DNA from: JAYKJB01 sp035284745 [NCBI: Candidatus Sericytochromatia bacterium]
Lineage (GTDB): Bacteria > Cyanobacteriota > Sericytochromatia > S15B-MN24
Direction: 5' to 3'
NCBI GenBank assembly: GCA_035284745.1
Contig: JAYKIL010000008.1
Coordinates: 1 to 64,000, forward strand
DNA: 64,000 nucleotides
Made by a program: the position numbers and the translations under genes. Below the pieces are notes generated by a model. That model was not told the DNA's origin, did no database searches, and was given only the letters and a program-made list of their open reading frames with translations. Below, one piece after another: positions 53,927 to 62,941 of the stretch; the first letter of the stretch is position 1; each line of letters opens with the position of its first letter.

Positions 53927-55777
53927 CTATTGTGCATTGACCGGGTTCTCTACGTTTTCTTCCTCTGCGGCCGGTTGCTGTACGTTTTCTTCCCCTGCGG
54001 CCGGCTGCTCAACGGGCGCCGGTTGCTGGGCTTCCGCGGCCGCCCGACGTTCTTCAACCGACTTCAAGAAAGCTGCGAGTTCGGTGTTGCGCGCTGTCGC
54101 CCGTTGCTCGGCTCGCATCCTCAGCGCTTCATCTTCGCTGACCTCTCCATCTTGGTTGGCATCGAATTGAAGCCAATTGGCCGCCTCGTTGCCGTCCAAC
54201 ATACCATCTTGGTTAATGTCTGCCTGTGCGAATTCGGCCTTGTCATTGGCTGCAGCCTCCGTCTCCTGGTTTGTGCGGAAGGCCATGAATTCTTCAAGAG
54301 TCACTCGGGTGACGTCCGGAAATGCTCTCTTGAAGTCTGCTGGAATTTCAGTGCCTGTGAGGGCTCCATTTCCGGTGATGTCGCGCGCTCTGAATTCAGC
54401 CTCGAAATCAGCGTCGGCCTGCGGGGGGGCCGGTGGATTAGCACCATCGGGCCCGTTGGCGCCACCGCCAGCGGCCACTCGATCATCGTGACGACCCTTC
54501 AGGAACTCCATCAGGTCGACATTGCCATCGCCGTTGATGTCGAACCGTCCGAATTCGCCCACTTCGTTGCCATCCAACAGGTTATCCTGGTTGATATCCA
54601 ACTGAGCAAAGAGTTCTTTATCGGCCTTCACCTCAGCGGAGTCCCCCTCACCAGGGCCCTTGTTCCCAATCGGATCATCGCCAAACAGGTTTTCTTCCGG
54701 CTTGGTGCGCCATTCCTCAATGAACCGGTCAAGAACGGCTTGATCCTTCATATCGCCCATTACGGTGCCGTCACGGCCGACCAGATCATTCGAAGCATCT
54801 GTGTCCGCGTCAAAGACACCCAAGGAACCGCGGATCTCGCCGTCTTTGCGATCCGGGCCCACTTCCCCGCGAACGTCGATGTAGTTGTCGCGTTGGGTAA
54901 TATCGACCACATCCCCGGCCTGGGTCGTGATTTTCACGCCAGACTCTGTCACATCGACCTTGCCGCCGCCGGGCAGGTCGTAAGATTGCCCGGGGGTCAG
55001 AGGCTTTGCCTCACCGTTAATGGTCAAGGTTTTGTCGATGCCATTGTACGCAACGACGTCATTGCCAGACTTCACCGCGGCTGCGTGGTTGACCGTGGCG
55101 TTCGGCCACCGCCCAGATACGTCCTTGCCCTGCACTGTCTGCAACTCGAAGTCTCCAGACGCGCTTCGTGCCTTAACGAAATTACCCTCTTCCATGTTGT
55201 CGAACTTGCCGCCATCGCCCGTGGTCTCGTGAGGGTCGCCGACGGAGCTGAATTTGCGTCCTTCAACGACGTTGCTGCCGTGGCTCCAGCTCGCCGGGTT
55301 GGGCCCCGTGTCGCTGGGCGACTCTACCGGGCTGTCAGAGCCTGAGCCCACGGGACTGGGAGACTCTTCCGGGGACCCCGTCTCAGTCGTGGTAGCCGGT
55401 GGGCTTCCTTCGCCCGTCGCATCAGGTTGCGCGGCAGGGGTTGCCTGGGGCACTTTGGCGCCGAGGGCCGCACTGACCGCTTGAAAAGTCTCCGCTTCTG
55501 CGGCCGACACGGTGCCGTCAGCCATAAAGACTTCTTTGAGGCCTTTCAGCGCATTCTCCGCGGCCTCGTCAAGTTGAAGGGCTTCGACATCAATCTCGAG
55601 CAAGTCGGCTTCTGCCGCCACGACTTCATTGACATCGCCCGCCATCGCAGTTTGATTTTCATTCTGATTGTTCTGCGGAGCTGCCTCGTTTGCCGCGTTC
55701 TGACCCGCCGCAGCCCCAGGCAGTGCAGCGAGGTTATTGGCGATGCCCGTTTGTAATCCATTCAAGTTGGTCGTCAT
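53927..55777 (-). CDS. vWD-like and EF-hand calcium-binding protein without Sec signal, 616 aa
   Basis: ATG 55777 has GGAGGAG 8 nt upstream. The N terminus (MTTNLNGLQTGIANNLAA) is polar, not a Sec signal. After an acidic, Ala-rich region and a Ser/Pro/Thr spacer (~110-165), residues ~180-385 resemble a von Willebrand factor type D domain (GDPHETTGDGGKFDNMEEG ... GDFELQTVQG). Then five canonical EF-hand loops follow between ~420 and 575: DINQDNLLDGNE, DINGDGNVDLME, DITGNGALTGTE, DINQDGMLDGNE, DANQDGEVSEDE. The C-terminal tail has a duplicated Q-P-A-A-x-E-E-N-V unit. Acidic and cysteine-free, it looks like an extracellular Ca2+-stabilised protein exported by a non-Sec route (type I or III); that is inference. 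Confidence 0.78.
   Translation of the reverse strand: MTTNLNGLQTGIANNLAALPGAAAGQNAANEAAPQNNQNENQTAMAGDVNEVVAAEADLLEIDVEALQLDEAAENALKGLKEVFMADGTVSAAEAETFQAVSAALGAKVPQATPAAQPDATGEGSPPATTTETGSPEESPSPVGSGSDSPVESPSDTGPNPASWSHGSNVVEGRKFSSVGDPHETTGDGGKFDNMEEGNFVKARSASGDFELQTVQGKDVSGRWPNATVNHAAAVKSGNDVVAYNGIDKTLTINGEAKPLTPGQSYDLPGGGKVDVTESGVKITTQAGDVVDITQRDNYIDVRGEVGPDRKDGEIRGSLGVFDADTDASNDLVGRDGTVMGDMKDQAVLDRFIEEWRTKPEENLFGDDPIGNKGPGEGDSAEVKADKELFAQLDINQDNLLDGNEVGEFGRFDINGDGNVDLMEFLKGRHDDRVAAGGGANGPDGANPPAPPQADADFEAEFRARDITGNGALTGTEIPADFKRAFPDVTRVTLEEFMAFRTNQETEAAANDKAEFAQADINQDGMLDGNEAANWLQFDANQDGEVSEDEALRMRAEQRATARNTELAAFLKSVEERRAAAEAQQPAPVEQPAAGEENVQQPAAEEENVENPVNAQ
53951..54010. repeat. 30-bp tandem duplication inside the EF-hand gene
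   Basis: Two adjacent 30-bp copies (53951-53980 and 53981-54010), each beginning TACGTTTTCTTC, differ at two positions. They encode the repeated tail unit of the EF-hand protein and keep the frame. Confidence 0.85.
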
Positions 55778-55930
55778 TTTTCCATCTCCTCCACCGGCGG
55801 ACCAATTGCCGCGCCACGCTGACAATATCCCAGATGGAAGGGAGCATCCGTCTTGATTTAACAAAAACAAAACAGAGAAATACAAATATTTATTTTTCCC
55901 ACTGTTTTGTTAAACGGAGAGGAAAAAAAA

Positions 55931-56137
55931 GTGCACGTGAGCCGATCTTACGGGCATGCCTCTCACGGTGATCGATCGGGCTTTGCGCTGAGCGGGACGA
56001 GCGATTGGGTCCCTTTTTTGCCAATTGGAAGGGTGCCCGGGGGCGTGAGGCCGATTCATCGGGCGCCGTTGCCTGGCTCGACAGGTGGCAACAGGGAGAT
56101 GCCGTCGCTCTCATCTGCTGATACTGGTCAAACCTAG
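55931..56137 (+). CDS. Possible small protein, 68 aa
   Basis: In the 356-bp divergent gap upstream of the EF-hand gene, GTG 55931 has GGAGAGG 8 nt upstream and opens a frame of 68 codons rich in Gly, Ser, Pro and Arg. No family, no hydrophobic segment. It ends on the stop of the convergent gene at 56134. Support is only the ribosome site; a non-coding leader is equally possible. The rest of the gap is AT-rich near 55860-55930 and may hold the EF-hand gene's promoter. Confidence 0.3.
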   Translation: MHVSRSYGHASHGDRSGFALSGTSDWVPFLPIGRVPGGVRPIHRAPLPGSTGGNREMPSLSSADTGQT

Positions 56138-56565
56138 AACCAGCGCCGCCCGCGGCAGTTACGCTCCGCTTTTTGATAGGTCGCTGCAGCCCTGCGCCTG
56201 ATACTCGCTACTTTTGATGCGGAGGCCAGTCTCAGGGCGCCGGATGCCAGCATCAAGCCAGTACCAACCAAGGCACCAACCAAGCCGAAGGGCAAAAGGG
56301 GCGGCGATAACACCATCGTGAGAGTTCCCGCGGTGGCGGAGATTCCTCCGATGAAGGTCAGAGTTCCCGCAACTTGGCGGGCTTTGCGGCCTTCCTCTTC
56401 CGCGGCGCGAATTCGCTTCTGGGCCTGGTACCAATCGTCGATCAGATAGTGCCCGTCGCGGCACTGCAGTTCGGGTTCCGGCGCAGGAGGCATCGCGCGA
56501 CCCTGAACGGTGACAGGGGGCCGGGTTGCAAGCACACGCGGGGCTGGAGCGACGGACAACGGCAT
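56134..56565 (-). CDS. Small membrane protein with two helices, 143 aa
   Basis: A polar, Pro-rich N terminus, a charged helix (IDDWYQAQKRIRAAEEEGRKARQ, ~42-64), then two hydrophobic helices (~65-85 and ~92-112) and a basic tail (SIRRRAAATYQKAERNC). No family recognised. Follows the EF-hand gene's upstream region on the same strand. Confidence 0.6.
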   Translation of the reverse strand: MPLSVAPAPRVLATRPPVTVQGRAMPPAPEPELQCRDGHYLIDDWYQAQKRIRAAEEEGRKARQVAGTLTFIGGISATAGTLTMVLSPPLLPFGLVGALVGTGLMLASGALRLASASKVASIRRRAAATYQKAERNCRGRRWF

Positions 56566-56663
56566 GGCGCTTTTCCTTATTCAGTGAACCGAGCAATAAG
56601 GGTCTCGTCGTTTCGCTGTGTTCCCGTCAGGTTTCATTCTATGATGTGGTGGTTATGGTTTCC

Positions 56664-58121
56664 TTAAAAAGGTGAGTGTGCCTCTCGAGGTGGGGGCAGA
56701 GCCTCCGTGTGAAAACTCGAGGATTGCCCGGCGGGCGTTTCGGCAAGTGGTGGCGGACTGATCATCGCAGAGGCAGCGGTCTCGACGTCCAGATCTTTCC
56801 GCATCGAACCACTGGGGGGCGACGTCGTCTCCAGCGTGATCGGCGGGTGCAGTTCGGCGTGAAATTGTGGGCGATTCTCGATGATGATGGCTTGCCGAGA
56901 CGACCGGTATCCGCCTGCAGAGACCACGAGTTGATAGCTGCCGGGTAACACATTGGTGAGCGTGAACCGTCCCGCTGTGTCAGTATTCTGACCTTCTGTC
57001 ACGGGGGGATCCAACTGTACGAAAGCTCCCCCGATCGCATTTTCTTGTGAATTCCGGACGGTTCCACTCAATGTAGCAAAGTGAACCGTCGGTTGCGTGA
57101 GCGAGATGGTCTCCAATTCTTGCATTTGTTCTCGGCTGATCAGGACTTTGCGGCGAGGCGCTATCCGGTGGCGTGAAGCGTAAACCTCCAGAGAATAGGT
57201 GCCGGGAGACAGTCCGTAGAAATGATACCGGCCCTGTTCATCGGTGAGTGCCGTGTAAACCATCACGCCGTCGACTGTCGATGGGGCATCCGTGACCGCC
57301 AATGGGTAAAGTTTCACCAACGCTCTGTTTCCCCCGGTTCCACGAAGGCTTACAAGCCCCGTGACATCGGCTTGCTGCGTTTCCGACTTTGGTAATTCGA
57401 CCGGGGCGGCCAGAGTGGTGGCCCGTCGCGCTGTCACCTGTACGTCGCGTACCGTCTGGGGTTCAAAACCTGATCGTGTGAAGACGACATTCCAGGTTCC
57501 TTCGGGAACGTGGCTGATCGTGAAATGTCCATCGGATTGAAAAGAGCACACCACTTCAACGCCACTGGCTAGGAAAATTTGAACACTGGAAAATCCTGTT
57601 TGGCTATCTAAACCTTCGCTTCTCACCACCCCCTCGATGGTCCCTGTCGGTTTTGCGACCAACTCAGGAAGGCTCACAGACGCGGACGTGACCGCGATTG
57701 ATTCCGGAACAGGGCGCAACCGAATGCCGCGCGTAACACTGCCGCGTCCATCGTGGATATCGGCCTCAAGAATGTGTTGAAAGCTGCTTTTGTCCACTAA
57801 GAATTCAAAGCGGCCGTTCGTTTCAAGGGGCTTTTCTTCAGTGAGAGTCGCGCCGCGTAAAATGACGCTTCCGCGCAGATGGCTGGCCATCTGAAGAATC
57901 CCGAAGCGACTCAGGCCCGCCTTTGAAATAACGTCAGCCGCTCCAACCTCTGTTGTTACGCGTCCCCGCAAGACTATCTTTTGCGGCGCTTGGATGGGTT
58001 TGAGCTCTGCGCTGACGCGTGAAGCACGGCCGGGGAAGTTGAGCGCACACGAGCTCAGCACAAGACAAAGGCCAAACAGTAAAACACCCGGGGGACTTTC
58101 CCTGCCTCGAACTGCTTTCAT
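56664..58121 (-). CDS. Lipoprotein with several carboxypeptidase-regulatory-like domains
   Basis: ATG 58121 has GAGG upstream; the signal ends in lipobox LSSC (~residue 25). At least three regulatory-like beta-sandwich modules follow, each with the G-x-V ... D-x-x-G-x-F-x-h-x-x-h-P-G-x-Y pattern: QSDGHFTISHVPEGTWNVVF, DEQGRYHFYGLSPGTYSLEV and DTAGRFTLTNVLPGSYQLVV. A Pro/Ser-rich tail ends the 485-aa protein. Likely a cell-surface adhesive or structural lipoprotein, akin in build to the one at 38192. Confidence 0.82.
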   Translation of the reverse strand: MKAVRGRESPPGVLLFGLCLVLSSCALNFPGRASRVSAELKPIQAPQKIVLRGRVTTEVGAADVISKAGLSRFGILQMASHLRGSVILRGATLTEEKPLETNGRFEFLVDKSSFQHILEADIHDGRGSVTRGIRLRPVPESIAVTSASVSLPELVAKPTGTIEGVVRSEGLDSQTGFSSVQIFLASGVEVVCSFQSDGHFTISHVPEGTWNVVFTRSGFEPQTVRDVQVTARRATTLAAPVELPKSETQQADVTGLVSLRGTGGNRALVKLYPLAVTDAPSTVDGVMVYTALTDEQGRYHFYGLSPGTYSLEVYASRHRIAPRRKVLISREQMQELETISLTQPTVHFATLSGTVRNSQENAIGGAFVQLDPPVTEGQNTDTAGRFTLTNVLPGSYQLVVSAGGYRSSRQAIIIENRPQFHAELHPPITLETTSPPSGSMRKDLDVETAASAMISPPPLAETPAGQSSSFHTEALPPPREAHSPF

Positions 58122-58243
58122 CGATTCCCTCACCCTAGGGGGTGACCTTTGTTTCGACGTGTCGGTCCGCAGTGTCTGGTAAGAGGCTGATCATCGCAGA
58201 TATTCCTCCGTGAGGGGCAACTTCGCACGGCGGCGTGTCGCCG

Positions 58244-59776
58244 TCAGTCGGACACGATACCGCTGTCCACGCCGCGCCCTTTCTGTTTTATACCATTGCC
58301 GTCTGAGCGTGGATGAATATGTCTTTCCAAAACGGCTTCTACCGCAAGCCCCGTCTGAGGCCTCGCTCGCACCTCAGTAAAGGCTTTTCGGGCTCGCGCG
58401 ATCGCCTCACGACGGTGAACAATGGGATCAGGGTAAGAGCGTTCGCCCTGGAGAAGCAGTCGTGTCAGGGGGGGGATTTCCCACGGGGCGTGAAGGTATT
58501 CCAAGGGTACGCTCTCAAGCTCTGGAATCCATCGCCGAATGAACACGCCTTGCGGATCGCATTCTCGGGCTTGCTTCGTCACGTCGTACATACGCAAAGC
58601 ATTTATTCCAGTGGTTCCGGATTGCATCTGTATCTGTGGGTAATGAATCCCTGGCTCGTAGTCCAGAAAGAGGCTCGCGAGGTGTTGGGCGGGGCGTTGC
58701 CAATGCAGCCATAGGTCGTAGGCGGCAAATGCCATGAGCATCGCCCGCATCCGAAAGTTGATCCATCCTGTCACGTGCAAGGCTCTCATGCAGGCATCAA
58801 CCAGGGGATAGCCTGTTTGACCCACCGCCCAGGCATTGAAGCACTCCTCATCGAAGCTTTCCTCTCGCATGCCATCGTAGGCGCGACACATATTCCGATG
58901 CTCAATATCGGGCTCGGATTCTAGTTTTTGCATAAAGTGACATCGCCAGGCCAAACGCGACTCGAAACTTTTGAGAGATGCCAACCACGCCCGGGTGTCC
59001 CGAGGGGCAGATTCCAGGCTCATTTCAAGTCGTCGCTGCCGCGCTGCCTGAAAGGCCTGTCGCGAGGAAACGGTGCCCCAAGCCAGGTGCGGAGAAAGGC
59101 GACTGCACGCGTCGGCTGCGGGTTCAGGTTTTCCCATCAGTGCGCGGTAATGTTCGCCCCTTTCGGCCAGAAATGTGCGCAGTAACCTTTGGCCGGCCAA
59201 TGCCCCTCCTGCTTGAGCACCATCGCGAGAAGCGCCACTGACCCCCAACTCCTCGGGGCTCGGGGAGCCTCCTAAAAAAAGCTCTATCGAACAGCTTATC
59301 TGCTCTGGCCTGGGCGAAAGAGGTGATTGCATAAATGTTTCCCAATGGTGGGCCCAGTTCTCGTGGCCTCGAAGACCCCGCCGAATTCCCCCTTGAGGAT
59401 GCTCGTGCCAGGGGACCCCGTTGTCTCTCGCCCACGTTGCAACGCTGCGATCGCGGGCATATGAGACCCGGTCGCCTGTCTCCTGATGGCTGTAAAGCGC
59501 AGTGATGGGAAGCTCTTCGTGCAATCTCGACAGGACATCAACCACTTCCCCTGTCCGAATGAGCAATTGCCCTCCGAGGCGTGCCAAGCGTTCTGAGAGT
59601 TCGTTGAGAGATTGCACAACAAAGTCGAAGTGTGCGCGGTGCATCGTCGGTTGGCGCCAGAAAGATGGCTCGAAAACGAACAAGCCGACGCAGGGCCCGG
59701 CCTTCGCGGCATCAGCGAGGGGGCGATGGTCGATCAGGCGCAGGTCACGTTTAAACCAGACGAGATGCACCTGCAC
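58244..59776 (-). CDS. Cryptochrome/DNA photolyase family protein
   Basis: Light-dependent repair of UV dimers, or a photoreceptor. The N-terminal Rossmann domain starts HLVWFKRDLRLIDHRPL; the FAD-binding helical domain shows LSPHLAWGTVS, SFESRLAWRCHFMQKLE, and TGYPLVDACMRALHVTGWINFRMRAM near residues 320-345. 510 aa, typical of class I photolyases and related cryptochromes. Start GTG 59776 with GAGG 6 nt upstream. Confidence 0.92.
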   Translation of the reverse strand: MQVHLVWFKRDLRLIDHRPLADAAKAGPCVGLFVFEPSFWRQPTMHRAHFDFVVQSLNELSERLARLGGQLLIRTGEVVDVLSRLHEELPITALYSHQETGDRVSYARDRSVATWARDNGVPWHEHPQGGIRRGLRGHENWAHHWETFMQSPLSPRPEQISCSIELFLGGSPSPEELGVSGASRDGAQAGGALAGQRLLRTFLAERGEHYRALMGKPEPAADACSRLSPHLAWGTVSSRQAFQAARQRRLEMSLESAPRDTRAWLASLKSFESRLAWRCHFMQKLESEPDIEHRNMCRAYDGMREESFDEECFNAWAVGQTGYPLVDACMRALHVTGWINFRMRAMLMAFAAYDLWLHWQRPAQHLASLFLDYEPGIHYPQIQMQSGTTGINALRMYDVTKQARECDPQGVFIRRWIPELESVPLEYLHAPWEIPPLTRLLLQGERSYPDPIVHRREAIARARKAFTEVRARPQTGLAVEAVLERHIHPRSDGNGIKQKGRGVDSGIVSD

Positions 59777-59862
59777 ATCGTGCCTCAGAGCTGCCCGCGT
59801 GGCAAGCCCGACACACCCGTTTGATTAACAGCACAAATTTTGTGCAAACCGGGCGGGAGACT

Positions 59863-60615
59863 TCACCAATTCAATTGATCCCCGAACCAGTAATCAAGTC
59901 CTTCTTTGGCACCGTTCGCACTGGCCCCCTGGGCGCGGTACACCCAGTTGGGAAGTTGCCTCAGCAGCGAAGGCTCTGCGTTACCCACCACAGAGGCCAT
60001 TCCGGCCGCCAAAAGCATTTCCAAATCATTGCAGGAATCCCCGCAGGCGAACGTTGCCTGCGGCGAGAGTTGGAGCCGCTTCGCCATCCATCGCAAGGCC
60101 GCGCCTTTCCCCGCAGAAATTGGGATAATGTCAAGGTCCCGGCCAGAACTATACACTGTTTTGGCACGAACTCCTTTTTGAAGAAGCCGCATTTCGACGT
60201 GTTTTGAATAAACGTCGGGCGCTTCGTCCACGACAAAAAAACTCAACTTGTAGGGATGGAGCGCCTCTTCTGGTTGCAGTTTGAGCCCGGTGAATTCTGA
60301 AAGAATTTTTCGAACACGTTGCGTCGAAAAGTGCCTCCCAACGCGCCGCCGCCAGGCACGGTCGAGCGTGGCGCTTCTTCCCCAGCGAATTTCGGTTCCG
60401 AGCCCGGTTGCCAAAATATCGGGCTGGGGCAATTTTTCTTGAAGGAGAAGTTCTTCAGCCGATTGAAAAGTCCGTCCCGTGATATAGGCCAGAATGGTTT
60501 CAGGGGAACGGGCGGTCAGCCGGTCGTACACGGCAGCCCCACTGGCCACGTGTCCAACCAGCGTCCCGTCCAGGTCGAAGGCCAGCAGACGCTTGGGTTG
60601 CAAACAGCGATGCAT
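59863..60615 (-). CDS. HAD-family sucrose-6-phosphate phosphatase-like protein
   Basis: HAD-IIB phosphatase: motif I DLDGTL (14-19, nucleophile Asp14), motif II in LAYITGR, motif III lysine near GKGAALRWM and motif IV FACGDSCNDLEML. The overall pattern fits the sucrose-6-phosphate phosphatase/SPP family. ATG 60615 lies one base after the stop of the upstream glycosyltransferase, supporting a coupled sucrose synthesis pair. 250 aa. Mannosyl-3-phosphoglycerate or trehalose-6-phosphate phosphatases have the same fold and cannot be wholly excluded. Confidence 0.85.
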   Translation of the reverse strand: MHRCLQPKRLLAFDLDGTLVGHVASGAAVYDRLTARSPETILAYITGRTFQSAEELLLQEKLPQPDILATGLGTEIRWGRSATLDRAWRRRVGRHFSTQRVRKILSEFTGLKLQPEEALHPYKLSFFVVDEAPDVYSKHVEMRLLQKGVRAKTVYSSGRDLDIIPISAGKGAALRWMAKRLQLSPQATFACGDSCNDLEMLLAAGMASVVGNAEPSLLRQLPNWVYRAQGASANGAKEGLDYWFGDQLNW

Positions 60616-60616
60616 C

Positions 60617-61894
60617 TCAGGCTGCGAGACAGCGCGAGTACAAACGAGACATTTGCTCTGCAACGCGCGGCCAGGTATAGCAGCGCTCAGCGGTTTGAGC
60701 GGCAAAGAGCGACAGGCGCTCCCGCAACCCGTCATCACGCAGAACGTGTTCACATCCTTGTATGAGGGCCTCCACATTTTCAACGGGGAATAAAAGGCCC
60801 GTCTCTCGATGTACGACGGTGTGTCGCAAGCCCCCTACGTCACTCGCCAAGACGGGAGTCCCGCAAGCCATCGCTTCCAGGGCCACCATGCCAAAACTCT
60901 CGTATAAACTCGGAACAATGACCATGGATGCGGCGCGGTACACGTCCGCCACATCCTCAGAATCGAGACGGCCAAGCCAATGCACGCGCCCAGCCCATGG
61001 TTTGCTTGATACCCAATCCCGCCATCTGGAGTGTTCTTGCTCGTCGGCGCCGCCGGGTAGGAAGCCACCGGCCAAAAGTAAGCGGACATCCGATTGTTCG
61101 GCCAAGTGATCGAACGCGCGCATCAAAGTTCCGATGCCTTTGCCTGGGTCAAAACGCCCTACGTAAGCCAGCACGGGGCACTCCGAGGGGATGCCCCATC
61201 GCTCCTTGGCTGAATCCCGGTCCCCGGGGTGGTAGATGGCGGGATTGTATCCACAGGGGATGACTTCGGGACGCCCCGTCACCGAATAATGGCGCCCGCG
61301 GGCAATGAGGTCCGCCGGAGAAGTCGCAATCAGCGCATCCGCCCGCTCGGCAATTTCTTCCTCTACACTGAGTCGCACCGGGTTCCCGGAAGCGGTTGCA
61401 CCCATTGCTTCACGTTTGACAGCGCCGAGCGAGTGGGGCGTGTGGATGTGGGAAACATCCCAGCGACGGGCCAACTCCATTCCAACCCAGCCGGAAAGCC
61501 AGTAGTTACTGTGAATGACGTCGGTTTTGCATGGCTGTCCCTCCATCCATTCAGCGGCGCGGGCCACAAACTCTGGAAGGTGGGGGAAGAGTTTGTCCCG
61601 CGAAACCATACCGTCTGGACCGCACGGAACGCGAATGACCTGTACGCCATCCAAATCTAGCGTCTCCGGGGTTTCACGGTGATACTTGCTGCGGGTCAAG
61701 ACCCTGACCGGATGGCCGATGGCACGCAAAGCACGTGCGAGTTCTCGAACATAGACATTCTGACCACCTGCCCCCTCCGTACCGATGGCGGCCGACGGAT
61801 CACCATGGACGGATATCAATGTCACAGTCGACGGCGCCCCTCCTCGGTGATTCGCCCCCCGCGCGCGCGTGGGAACTTCGTACACAGATTTCAT
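60617..61894 (-). CDS. GT4 glycosyltransferase, sucrose-phosphate synthase-like
   Basis: A GT-B enzyme with SVHGDPSAAIGTEGAGGQNVYVRELARAL at the N terminus, the pattern of sucrose-phosphate synthase and of MshA-type transferases, and the C-terminal donor site PSLYESFGMVALEAMACGTPVLAS with the E-x7-E motif. 425 aa suits a stand-alone SPS glucosyltransferase domain. The adjoining HAD phosphatase strongly favours sucrose-6-phosphate synthesis. ATG 61894 has GGAGG 8 nt upstream. Divergent to a LysR gene. Confidence 0.87.
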   Translation of the reverse strand: MKSVYEVPTRARGANHRGGAPSTVTLISVHGDPSAAIGTEGAGGQNVYVRELARALRAIGHPVRVLTRSKYHRETPETLDLDGVQVIRVPCGPDGMVSRDKLFPHLPEFVARAAEWMEGQPCKTDVIHSNYWLSGWVGMELARRWDVSHIHTPHSLGAVKREAMGATASGNPVRLSVEEEIAERADALIATSPADLIARGRHYSVTGRPEVIPCGYNPAIYHPGDRDSAKERWGIPSECPVLAYVGRFDPGKGIGTLMRAFDHLAEQSDVRLLLAGGFLPGGADEQEHSRWRDWVSSKPWAGRVHWLGRLDSEDVADVYRAASMVIVPSLYESFGMVALEAMACGTPVLASDVGGLRHTVVHRETGLLFPVENVEALIQGCEHVLRDDGLRERLSLFAAQTAERCYTWPRVAEQMSRLYSRCLAA

Positions 61895-61946
61895 CAAATA
61901 AGCCTCCAAGCCCCAAGAGGGGCAGTTCACAGCTCTCTATCCGAGT

Positions 61947-61965
61947 ATACATAACTTAAATGTAT
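61947..61965. promoter_or_regulatory. Inverted repeat in the SPS / LysR divergent promoter
   Basis: ATACAT-N7-ATGTAT is a perfect 6-bp inverted repeat 52 bp upstream of the sucrose-phosphate synthase gene and 49 bp before lysR. It overlaps a TATACT -10-like box on the minus strand and is a candidate LysR operator. Confidence 0.45.
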
Positions 61966-62014
61966 TAAATGTTTGTAGTATGATAAGCAAAGCTAATCTC
62001 TGGAGGGCGTCGGG

Positions 62015-62941
62015 ATGAAGCTGGAGCAACTGAACACCTTTCTGGTGGCGGCAGATTTATTGAACTTTACGGCGGCAGCGCGTCGATTTGACATTTCGCA
62101 GTCGGCCATCAGTCAACAGATCCGTGAGTTGGAGGCCAGCTTGGGCGTAAGTTTGTTTGAGCGCCGCGGGCGGGGTCTGGTGTTGACTTTGGCGGGTGAG
62201 CGACTGCGGCAACGGGTCCCCGCAGTGCTTCGCGAGGTGCGTCTTGCGCGCCTCGCGCTGCAAGACCTGGTGGGTTGTGAGCACGGCACGTTAAGAATTG
62301 GAGCAAACTCTACGCCTGGAATCTATCTGCTTCCCGCGCTCCTGGGTATTTTTTCGGAGCAGTATCCGGCCGTGAAGGTGAGTCTCCATATTGCCCCATT
62401 GGAGGCCGTTTCTCGCCAGTTGAGAGAGGGCGAGTTGGATATGGCGGTTCTCACGGAGGGGACACAGGCTGTGCATTTGTCGGATTGGGAGAGTCACCAC
62501 GTGGGTGACGATGAACTTAGTTTGATTGCATCGGTCAAGCACCCGTTAGCCGGACAACGTCTCACCTCTGCGGAGGCCGTCAGAGCACATCCGCTCATTC
62601 TGAGGCCAAATGGGTCGTCAACTCGGCAAAGGGTACTTGCGGCCCTCGCGCGCCTGGGCATAGAGGAAACTGCATTGCAAATTACTTTTGAACTCAGCCA
62701 CACGGAGGGTATTAAGCAAGCGGTACTCTCCAATTTGGGAATTGCTTGGGTATCTCGGATGGCCTGTGAGCGGGAACGCCGCGCAGGATGGCTTCGGGAA
62801 GTGAACGTACACGGCCTGCGTCTGAATCGTCCGCTGTGGGCCCTCGTGCCTCCGATGGAGCGTCGTCCGGCACACCTTCAAGCCTTTCTCGACTTGCTGA
62901 GTTCAACCCTTGCCTCTGTTTCCTTGGAAAGCGACCTATGA
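62015..62941 (+). CDS. LysR-family transcriptional regulator
   Basis: The N-terminal winged helix-turn-helix (LNTFLVAADLLNFTAAARRFDISQSAISQQIRELE, ~5-40) is followed by a periplasmic-binding-protein-like effector domain (RIGANSTPGIYLLPALLGIF ... ). 308 aa. GGAGG precedes the ATG. It overlaps the oxidoreductase gene by ATGA and diverges from the sucrose pair, so it may control either. Confidence 0.93.
   Translation: MKLEQLNTFLVAADLLNFTAAARRFDISQSAISQQIRELEASLGVSLFERRGRGLVLTLAGERLRQRVPAVLREVRLARLALQDLVGCEHGTLRIGANSTPGIYLLPALLGIFSEQYPAVKVSLHIAPLEAVSRQLREGELDMAVLTEGTQAVHLSDWESHHVGDDELSLIASVKHPLAGQRLTSAEAVRAHPLILRPNGSSTRQRVLAALARLGIEETALQITFELSHTEGIKQAVLSNLGIAWVSRMACERERRAGWLREVNVHGLRLNRPLWALVPPMERRPAHLQAFLDLLSSTLASVSLESDL

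Noticed and set aside
53930-55345. A 471-codon open frame on the plus strand opposite the EF-hand gene
   Set aside because: It is the antisense of a gene with a clear ribosome site and five EF-hand motifs; the frame has no ribosome site and no recognisable domain. Long antisense frames are common in GC-rich coding DNA.
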